A stretch of 6,356 bases of DNA, taken from assembly GCA_012511135.1 (NCBI GenBank), contig JAAZGQ010000043.1, positions 1 through 6,356 of the forward strand, in the 5' to 3' direction. The first letter of the stretch is position 1; each line of letters opens with the position of its first letter. Made by a program: the position numbers and the translations under genes. Source of the stretch: Bacteroidales bacterium (GTDB lineage Bacteria > Bacteroidota > Bacteroidia > Bacteroidales > UBA1402). The notes beneath the pieces were generated by a model. The model worked only from the letters and a program-made list of their open reading frames with translations, was not told the DNA's origin and did no database searches. Below are positions 1-5,721 of this stretch, piece by piece.

Positions 1-833
1 TCCACAGGAAGATCGATCTTTTGCAAAGTACGGTATTGTACATTGTAACAATGAAGGCTTACTTTGCTGTTATTTTCTCCGGCACGCGGGTACTTGAAGC
101 GCTTTTCGCCGGGATGGTATTTATATTCCGGATATTCGGGCCCGGAGGCTCCGTACATGCTAAAAAAATGCTCCGGCACTGCCCTTTCGTCGAAACGCAC
201 AAAACACAAAAATTTACTGTCGGCTGTCCATTCGTACATCCGGGTAACCAAAAACTCTTCTTCGTACACCCAGTCGGCAACTCCGTTAATAATTTCGTTG
301 TGGCTCCCGTCAGAGCTCACTGCCACTTCGGTCTTGAAATCCAGCTTTTTAATGAAGAGGTTATTGTTTCTGGCAAAAGCAAGCATTCTGCCGTCCGGCG
401 AAAAAGAAGCATCCCTGACAGGAGATTCAACTGTAAGGGAATCCATTATATTGTGCAAACGATCATACACAAAGTATTCTGCCGTAAACGAACGCCTCCA
501 GATTGGTTTTTTGTTCTTCCACACCAGGATCATACTTTCCTGAGGGTTGAACTCAAAACCATCCATTCTTTCCATACGCACATTTCGGGTAGTCTCTACA
601 TTCAACAAAGTGTCGAGCAGTTTGCCGCTTTTGTAGTCGTAGCTCAGCAACAGTTTGCCGTCTTGACTCAGACAGGCGTAGGAACTGCCATTGTTCATAG
701 ATTGCCAGCCTGAAGGAATCTCGGGTCTGTATGCCCCCATTATGATGGAATCCAACTCAATTCCGGCTGCTTTTAGCGTAAAAAGTTGAAAGATCAGGCT
801 TAGCAGTATCAATAGTACACGAAAAGTTTTCAT
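1..833 (-). CDS. Dipeptidyl peptidase IV-like S9 peptidase, N-terminal beta-propeller part (3' end cut off by window edge)
   Basis: Reading the minus strand from ATG at 833 gives 277 uninterrupted codons to the left edge, with no stop. Residues 1-23 form a signal peptide (a Lys/Arg start, then a Leu/Ile/Phe-rich core, ending near KAAG), so the protein is exported. The rest reads as the DPP IV N-terminal beta-propeller. The clearest mark is DWVYEEEF at residues 187-194; in this family the Glu pair in this motif binds the substrate's free N-terminus. Other family-like stretches are SFSPDGRMLAFARNNNLF (143-160), FVRFDE (211-216) and YPRAGENN (248-255). Family members remove Xaa-Pro or Xaa-Ala dipeptides from peptide N-termini. 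The Ser-Asp-His catalytic domain would lie beyond the left edge and cannot be checked, so an inactive or prolyl-tripeptidyl relative is possible. The gene is divergent from the radical SAM gene. ATG 833 is chosen because the signal peptide starts there and a -7 box lies just upstream. Confidence 0.88.
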   Translation of the reverse strand, partial: MKTFRVLLILLSLIFQLFTLKAAGIELDSIIMGAYRPEIPSGWQSMNNGSSYACLSQDGKLLLSYDYKSGKLLDTLLNVETTRNVRMERMDGFEFNPQESMILVWKNKKPIWRRSFTAEYFVYDRLHNIMDSLTVESPVRDASFSPDGRMLAFARNNNLFIKKLDFKTEVAVSSDGSHNEIINGVADWVYEEEFLVTRMYEWTADSKFLCFVRFDERAVPEHFFSMYGASGPEYPEYKYHPGEKRFKYPRAGENNSKVSLHCYNVQYRTLQKIDLPV

Positions 834-864
834 AAGAGAAGGGTCTGAATCATTGAAATACGGA

Positions 865-872
865 CAAAGGTA
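865..872 (-). promoter_or_regulatory. Bacteroidota-type -7 box for the DPP IV-like gene
   Basis: On the minus strand these bases read TACCTTTG, an exact match to the Bacteroidota housekeeping -7 consensus TAnnTTTG. The box ends 31 bases before the ATG at 833, so transcription would start near 861 with a leader of roughly 27 bases. No clean TTG lies at the usual -33 distance; the closest is CTTCTG about 18 bases upstream. The leader contains no Shine-Dalgarno sequence, as is common in this phylum. Confidence 0.6.
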
Positions 873-887
873 AAAAATTGTTCCGAC

Positions 888-920
888 TTGCAGAAGGCTT
901 TAATTAAGTTTGTACTTTTG
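888..920 (+). promoter_or_regulatory. Bacteroidota-type promoter (-33 and -7) for the radical SAM gene
   Basis: TACTTTTG at 913-920 matches TAnnTTTG exactly, and TTG at 888-890 sits 22 bases upstream as a plausible -33 element. The box ends only 7 bases before the ATG at 928. Transcription should therefore start at about 924-927, giving a leader of zero to a few bases. The TTG codon at 910, in frame with the gene, lies upstream of and overlapping this box and so would not be transcribed, which supports ATG 928 as the start. The 8-bp palindrome TTAATTAA (900-907) lies in the spacer; its meaning is unknown. Confidence 0.6.
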
Positions 921-927
921 CCGGGCT

Positions 928-1857
928 ATGCATAAACTCTATTATAGTTTTCCCGAATTTCTCAGCCAACACTTCGAAGGGAAAGTTCAAAAGATATCTC
1001 TGGATGCAGGTTTCAGTTGTCCTAACCGGGACGGCAGTCTGGGGCTGGGAGGCTGCAGCGATTGCAATAACCTGAGCTTCAACCCCTCTTATTGCAGCAC
1101 CATAAAAAGCATCAGCGTACAATTGGCCGAAGGGAAAGAGTTTTTTGCCCACAAATACCCAAAGATGGATTATCTGGCTTATTTTCAATCGTATACCAAC
1201 ACTTACGATAAACTGGACAAACTCATAGACTTATACGAAGAAGCCTTGCGTTTTCCGGGTGTGAAAGGATTGGTGATAGCTACCCGACCCGATTGTCTGC
1301 CGGAGGACTTGCTCGACTACCTTAAACAACTGGCTAAGCGCTGCTTTCTGCTGGTCGAACTCGGAGTAGAATCCACCTTAGACAGAACCCTTAAGGAAAT
1401 TGGCCGGGGACACGATTATGCCTGCTCAGCGAGTGCTATCCATCAACTATCCCAACGCAAAATCCTATGTGGAGCTCATATTATTTTGGGCTTGCCGGGT
1501 GAAAGCAGAGAAGACATGCTCTCGCATGCCGGGCGTCTGAATGCTTTGCCGATTAACAGCCTTAAATTGCATCAATTGCAACTGATAAGAGGAACCAGGC
1601 TTGAAAGACAAGTCAGGGAAAACCCCGCCTATGTAAGCTTATTTGATGCTGATTCCTACGCCCGTTTAGTCATAGAATTTATTGAACGCCTCAGGCCGGA
1701 TTTGGTGTTGGATCGTTTTGTCTCTCAGTCTCCTGCTGAATGGCTCATCGGTCCTGACTGGGGGATGAAGAATTACGAATTCAGCCATAAGCGGGAAAGA
1801 ATGATGCGTACCGGAGGGCATTTCCAAGGCAGACTATACTCCCATCCGACAGTTTAA
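928..1857 (+). CDS. Radical SAM protein, YhcC/YtqA (TIGR01212) family
   Basis: This 309-residue protein has close to the normal length for the family. Cys31, Cys43 and Cys46 (C-PNRDGSLGLGG-C-SD-C) are the expected ligands of the [4Fe-4S] cluster that cleaves S-adenosylmethionine, in the wide CX11CX2C spacing typical of this family rather than CX3CX2C. Other family blocks are KVQKISLDAGF (19-29), YFQSYTNTYDKL (85-96), ATRPDCLPEDLL (118-129), VELGVES (143-149), IGRGHDY (158-164) and LGLPGE (187-192). The protein has no signal peptide and is cytoplasmic. From memory, the Bacillus subtilis member YtqA (MnmL) acts in making the mnm5s2U modification at the tRNA wobble base; whether Bacteroidota members do the same is not shown here. 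The family assignment is firm, the substrate is not. The start is ATG 928, not the in-frame TTG at 910, because the -7 box lies between them. The gene stands alone on its strand. Confidence 0.92.
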   Translation: MHKLYYSFPEFLSQHFEGKVQKISLDAGFSCPNRDGSLGLGGCSDCNNLSFNPSYCSTIKSISVQLAEGKEFFAHKYPKMDYLAYFQSYTNTYDKLDKLIDLYEEALRFPGVKGLVIATRPDCLPEDLLDYLKQLAKRCFLLVELGVESTLDRTLKEIGRGHDYACSASAIHQLSQRKILCGAHIILGLPGESREDMLSHAGRLNALPINSLKLHQLQLIRGTRLERQVRENPAYVSLFDADSYARLVIEFIERLRPDLVLDRFVSQSPAEWLIGPDWGMKNYEFSHKRERMMRTGGHFQGRLYSHPTV

Positions 1858-1866
1858 AATCAGAAA

Positions 1867-2727
1867 TCACCGGCCCTGAATGGTTTCCAATGTCCAATCA
1901 CATAGTTCTTTACGAGATTCTTTATCCCTGATCTTAGCTGAAAGGCACATTATTTTGCAGTTCTTAAAACAAAAGCCGCTTACAGTGGCATACTCCGACT
2001 CAGGATTTTGTGCTTCCATGCACAGGAAAACAGCTGTGTCTGCTCCCTGTTCAGGCCTTTTGATCAAGGGACGGAACAAAGCGTCAGTCAGAGGATCGAA
2101 CCAGCGTTTCATTGTGATCATTTTGGTGCTGACTATGCCGGGATCTACAACCAACACCCGTATACCCTGCCCGGCAAGTCTGTCAGCCAGTTCCAGGCTA
2201 TACATCAAGATGGCTCTTTTGGAACGCGCGTAATTGAATATACGCATGAAACCAACACCCGACCCGGGCTTAAACATGTTTTTATGCAAACGGTTGATAC
2301 GATAAGAACAAGAGGTCGTATTGATTATCAACGAACCTTTATGCATGCATGGGATTAGCAGCTCGTTTAGCAAAAACAAGCCCAGGTAATTCACCCCTAT
2401 GGCTGTTTCAAAACCATCTTCGGTTAGGCTGAACTTCGCTGGCAACACCCCTGCATTGTTGATCAGGGTATGAATGCTATACTTTTTTTGGGCTATCGTT
2501 CCGGCAAATTGACGAATGGAAGCAAAAGAAGCCAGATCCAGGCTGATAAGCTCTATATCAGCCCCTGCATTGCTTTGCTCAATAGCATACTTCACAGCCC
2601 TTGACTTTTCCGGATTGCGACAAGCCATAACGATGCGAATTCCACAATCCGCAAGGCGCTTAACTATGGCTTTGCCTATTCCTGCAGAAGCTCCGGTGAT
2701 TATAATAACTTCTTTTGATTCGGACAT
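1867..2727 (-). CDS. Short-chain dehydrogenase/reductase, retinol-dehydrogenase-like type
   Basis: The 286-residue protein is a complete classical-type SDR. It shows the nucleotide-binding TGASAGIG (11-18), ACRN (35-38, where Arg37 suggests NADP(H) preference), LDLAS (63-67), NNAG (90-93), and the catalytic set Asn113, Ser139, Tyr166 and Lys170 (YARSK). The 27-residue gap between Ser and Tyr and the VVDPGIVSTKM block after the active site resemble the retinol dehydrogenase/WW-domain oxidoreductase branch. In bacteria that branch is mostly uncharacterised, so the substrate is unknown. No signal peptide or membrane segment is seen; it is probably a soluble cytoplasmic oxidoreductase. The frame stays open upstream to an ATG at 2802, but ATG 2727 is preferred: the glycine-rich motif then begins at residue 11, as usual, and a -7 box lies between the two ATGs. 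The protein is rich in cysteine near its C-terminus (four Cys in the last 40 residues). It converges on the radical SAM gene with 9 bp between stop codons. Confidence 0.9.
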   Translation of the reverse strand: MSESKEVIIITGASAGIGKAIVKRLADCGIRIVMACRNPEKSRAVKYAIEQSNAGADIELISLDLASFASIRQFAGTIAQKKYSIHTLINNAGVLPAKFSLTEDGFETAIGVNYLGLFLLNELLIPCMHKGSLIINTTSCSYRINRLHKNMFKPGSGVGFMRIFNYARSKRAILMYSLELADRLAGQGIRVLVVDPGIVSTKMITMKRWFDPLTDALFRPLIKRPEQGADTAVFLCMEAQNPESEYATVSGFCFKNCKIMCLSAKIRDKESRKELCDWTLETIQGR

Positions 2728-2743
2728 TTCAACTATTAAAATA

Positions 2744-2770
2744 CAAAGATACTCAAAAAGCAAAAGACAA
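2744..2770 (-). promoter_or_regulatory. Bacteroidota-type promoter for the dehydrogenase gene
   Basis: On the minus strand 2751-2744 reads TATCTTTG, an exact TAnnTTTG -7 box. A TTG (2770-2768) lies 16 bases upstream, slightly close for a -33 element. The box ends 16 bases before ATG 2727, predicting a leader of about 11 bases without a Shine-Dalgarno sequence. This places the transcription start inside the longer open frame and so argues against the upstream ATG at 2802. Confidence 0.55.
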
Positions 2771-2791
2771 GGCTGAGTGCATTTTTTTTGT

Positions 2792-2799
2792 TTTCTTTG
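2792..2799 (+). promoter_or_regulatory. Possible degenerate -7 box for the arabinanase gene
   Basis: TTTCTTTG matches TAnnTTTG except for T in place of the A, and it ends 19 bases before ATG 2819. No TTG is found at a normal -33 distance; the nearby run of eight T followed by G (2782-2790) is too close. A weak core promoter would fit a gene that needs an activator, but that is inference, and the true promoter could lie elsewhere in 2728-2818. Confidence 0.3.
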
Positions 2800-2818
2800 C
2801 ACATAGAAATTCTCTGCG

Positions 2819-5707
2819 ATGAAAAAAATTAATCAACAGCCTGCAAAAACTTTTGTACTGCGCAGCAGCCTCCTTCTGATTTTCTGTCTAAGCCTCATGA
2901 CAGCCAGGACTGAAAATACCGATCTTAGCTTTCTGCAAAGCCTGATCAACGACAGCCAGACCTTGCTGATGCGTGCTGTAGAAGGGCTACAGGATGGGAA
3001 TTATGCCACCGGGGCCAGGCAAGATTTACAAACAGCCCTGGCTCCTGCCCTGGATTTACTGAAAGACTCTACGGCCACTCAGGCAGTCATCGATCAACAA
3101 ACCGATCAACTTCATCAGGCCTTTCTCGATTTTTCAGATAAACGCCTTGGCATAAGAGATCCGTGGCAGACTGATAATTACATGCACCTGGCCTCGTCCA
3201 CCGTCAACTGGGCTCACTACAATGTGCACGACCCTACGGTTATCCGAAGCAGAGGTTATTTTTACGAATACGGCACCGACGCCGCCTGGGGATTCAGCGT
3301 AAAAGGCATACCCTACCGACGCAGCCGTGACCTGGTTAACTGGGAATACCGGGGCACAGTTTTCGACGCTTATCCTCAGGAAGTACTCAACTGGAAAAAC
3401 AGCGTCGATCCCAACAACAGCAGAACCATGACCGGCATCTGGGCTCCTTATATTCTGAAAGCAGGCAACGAATACCGGCTCTATTATTCTGCCATCTTCA
3501 GCGATGCCGGCAGAGCCATGATCGTACTGGCCACTTCCGACAGCCCCGAAGGCCCCTGGACCAACCGGGGATGGATAGTTCATTCCACCAACACTACAGT
3601 ATTCAACGCCATCGACCCGAGCGTGACTGCAGGAAAAGACAACAGCCACTGGATGTTGTGGGGCTCCTGGACCCAGGGCATTTACGCCATTGAACTAGAT
3701 CCCGCTACAGGTTTGCGCAAAGGCGATCTCTACAGCTACAAACGCATTACCCGAAACGGCCCGCAAAACACCTGGGGCTGGACCTCCTCTTACGAAGGAC
3801 CCGAGGTGATTTACCATCCTGAGCTGGATTATTATTACCTTTTTGTAGCTCATGGTGCCCTGGGGAATGTTTATCACACCAGAGTGGCCCGATCCAGAAA
3901 ACCCGACGGCCCCTACTACGACTATTACGGGAATAATGTCAATTACACTGTCAACAAAGACATTTACCCCCTAGTCTGCTATCCTTATCAGTTTCAGAAC
4001 CACAGCGGCTGGCAGGGAATTTCGCACGTCAGTGCCTTTGCTTCGGGAGGAGATTATTTTTTGATGAACCAGGGACGTCCCTCCTTTCTGCCGACCATGA
4101 TGATTATGCATACCCGCAAAATCTTTTGGACCCCGGACGGCTGGCCCGTCGTCAGCCCTCAACGTTATACCCGGCCGGGCATCATGCCGGCCATTACAGA
4201 GGATTCCATCATCGGCAAGTGGGAAGAAATTCGACTGTACGAACTTATGATGTCCAACGGCCTGGCCGAACCTCTGGGAGACGACGATGCCCCCGATAAG
4301 TTTCTCTGTAAAAGCAATCTTATGACTTTCAACCCCGACGGCCGCTTCAGTTCGGGCTTCGGATCTGGCAGCTGGATCTTTGAAAACGATACGCTATACA
4401 TCAAACGAGACAAGGACAGCAAATCTGTTCCATTGATTTTGTCCTATGAACTGGACTGGGAAAACCACCGTCCTAGTCTTGTCTTTACTGGAATTGATCC
4501 CAACAACGCCCGTTCGCTCTGGGCCAAAAAGCTGCCGGACAAGATCAACACCTACAATTGGGTAAGCAATGGCAGTTTCGACGAGGGGCTGAAGGATTGG
4601 GTACTCAACACCTACGGAGGCAATTTCAGCGAGAGCGTGGTTTCTACCGCCTATGCCAGTGGCCAGGCCTTTTATGTCAAAGTCAACAGCCCGGCAAGCA
4701 ATTACTGGGACAGAGAGCTCAAATGGAGAGTCCCGGTAAGGCGGGGCCTGCGCTACAAAATCAGCTTTCTGGCCAAATCCAATTCCCAGGAGCCTTTTCA
4801 CATCGAGATGCAGCGCCTGGACGGCAGTGCCTACAACCTGAGAACCACTTTCATCTGCAACACGGCCATGCGGACTTCAACTTTCATTACCGGAGATGCA
4901 GGAGAATCCAGCGGAATCTACGTGCTGAACTTTCAGTACGGCACTCATCCCGCAGGCACAGAATTGTGGATAGACGAAGTTAAAATTGAGGAACTCTCCG
5001 GCAACGACTACGGCAACTACGTCACCAACGGTGATTTTGAAACCGGAACCCAGGGCTGGGCCATGAACTACTCCGGCAACGTAGCCCTCAGCCTGGACCA
5101 GACTGATCCAATTGCCGGACAATCTTCTCTATACGGCAAAGTGGCCAGCACATCGAGCCTGGTAAGAAGTACGACCGGCTGGAAAATCTATCTTTTCAAA
5201 GGCAGACAATACCGGCTGGAATTTGATGCCCGGGGCAGTGAAGCAAGTGTTCTCAGCGTATTTTTTGACACCCAGAGCACTAAAAGAACAGAAAGCAGGC
5301 TCAATCCCGAAACCCGACATTATAGCCTGGTACTGGACAGCCTGAGCGAATCAAAGGAATATATCCTCAACTTTTCGTTCAGCAAAAATCAGCAGGGCAG
5401 TGAATGTTGGCTGGACAATATCAGACTTTGTGATTATACAGAACCTGTCTCAATCGAAACACCTGACCGGGAAGCCGAAGGCAAGACCCTGCTGTATCCC
5501 AATCCCAGCTCGGGTTTGCTCTACCTGGACGAGCTATCGGCATTGCCACAGGACATGATAAGAGTATACAACACTTCCGGTGCGCTGGTCAAAGAATTTT
5601 CAATTCAGAGCAGGGAAATGAATCTCTCTGATCTACAGCCGGGTTTGTACTATATTCAACTGTATCGGAAGGGCAAACAACAAATGCATAAAATTCTGCT
5701 TAAATAA
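2819..5707 (+). CDS. Secreted multidomain GH43 enzyme, probable endo-1,5-alpha-L-arabinanase, with two CBMs and a T9SS sorting domain
   Basis: The 962-residue protein probably cuts alpha-1,5-arabinan, a pectin side chain, outside the cell. Residues 1-29 are a signal peptide (likely cut after MTA; Cys23 has no lipobox). Residues 35-108 form a charged helical domain like the FIVAR type. Residues 116-458 are the GH43 five-bladed propeller with all three expected catalytic acids: Asp138 (HDPTV), Asp266 (NAIDPSV) and Glu326 (YEGPE), plus His403 (GISHVSAF) at the place of the metal-site histidine of arabinanases. Residues 462-574 (GKWEEI...LMTFNPDGRF...GSWIF) resemble the C-terminal barrel of extracellular arabinanases such as B. 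subtilis Abn2. Two CBM4_9-like modules follow (577-726, starting VSNGSFDEGLKDW; 732-874, starting VTNGDFETGTQGW). Residues 890-962 (LYPNPSSG...PGLYYIQL...HKILLK) are a T9SS type A sorting domain. The GH43 family is firm; arabinan specificity is likely but not proved, as related GH43 enzymes act on xylan or galactan. Confidence 0.92.
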   Translation: MKKINQQPAKTFVLRSSLLLIFCLSLMTARTENTDLSFLQSLINDSQTLLMRAVEGLQDGNYATGARQDLQTALAPALDLLKDSTATQAVIDQQTDQLHQAFLDFSDKRLGIRDPWQTDNYMHLASSTVNWAHYNVHDPTVIRSRGYFYEYGTDAAWGFSVKGIPYRRSRDLVNWEYRGTVFDAYPQEVLNWKNSVDPNNSRTMTGIWAPYILKAGNEYRLYYSAIFSDAGRAMIVLATSDSPEGPWTNRGWIVHSTNTTVFNAIDPSVTAGKDNSHWMLWGSWTQGIYAIELDPATGLRKGDLYSYKRITRNGPQNTWGWTSSYEGPEVIYHPELDYYYLFVAHGALGNVYHTRVARSRKPDGPYYDYYGNNVNYTVNKDIYPLVCYPYQFQNHSGWQGISHVSAFASGGDYFLMNQGRPSFLPTMMIMHTRKIFWTPDGWPVVSPQRYTRPGIMPAITEDSIIGKWEEIRLYELMMSNGLAEPLGDDDAPDKFLCKSNLMTFNPDGRFSSGFGSGSWIFENDTLYIKRDKDSKSVPLILSYELDWENHRPSLVFTGIDPNNARSLWAKKLPDKINTYNWVSNGSFDEGLKDWVLNTYGGNFSESVVSTAYASGQAFYVKVNSPASNYWDRELKWRVPVRRGLRYKISFLAKSNSQEPFHIEMQRLDGSAYNLRTTFICNTAMRTSTFITGDAGESSGIYVLNFQYGTHPAGTELWIDEVKIEELSGNDYGNYVTNGDFETGTQGWAMNYSGNVALSLDQTDPIAGQSSLYGKVASTSSLVRSTTGWKIYLFKGRQYRLEFDARGSEASVLSVFFDTQSTKRTESRLNPETRHYSLVLDSLSESKEYILNFSFSKNQQGSECWLDNIRLCDYTEPVSIETPDREAEGKTLLYPNPSSGLLYLDELSALPQDMIRVYNTSGALVKEFSIQSREMNLSDLQPGLYYIQLYRKGKQQMHKILLK

Positions 5708-5721
5708 CAAGACTCAAGTAT

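Noticed and set aside
21..713. A 230-codon open frame on the plus strand
   Set aside because: It lies antisense to the DPP IV-like gene, which has a signal peptide, a family motif and a promoter box. The plus-strand translation has no recognisable domain.
910..927. TTG at 910 as start of the radical SAM protein
   Set aside because: It precedes and overlaps the -7 box at 913-920, so it would lie upstream of the transcription start. The extra residues (MYFCRA) are not part of the family pattern.
2728..2802. ATG at 2802 as start of the dehydrogenase
   Set aside because: The 25 extra residues include a Cys/Leu-rich stretch with no SDR counterpart, and the exact -7 box at 2744-2751 lies inside them. 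With ATG 2727 the glycine motif falls at the normal position.
2885..2887. Cys23 of the arabinanase as a lipoprotein anchor
   Set aside because: The preceding residues are LIF, not a lipobox such as LAG or LSG, and the cysteine lies within the hydrophobic core. A T9SS sorting domain at the C-terminus gives a better export route.
3134..3649. A 171-codon open frame on the minus strand inside the arabinanase gene
   Set aside because: It is antisense to the GH43 catalytic domain, and its protein resembles no known family. The same applies to the other short opposite-strand or shifted frames across 3695-5320.
4547..5440. Recent tandem duplication producing the two CBM modules
   Set aside because: The modules share short protein patterns (NGxF...W and WxDxxxxxx) but I see no extended DNA identity. 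Any duplication is old, or the modules were acquired separately.
2819..5707. Possible recent horizontal gain of the arabinanase gene based on higher G+C
   Set aside because: Single 60-base lines vary widely (34/60 at 3301-3360 but 27/60 at 3901-3960), so a compositional difference cannot be claimed without a proper window calculation. No mobile-element ends or repeats flank the gene.
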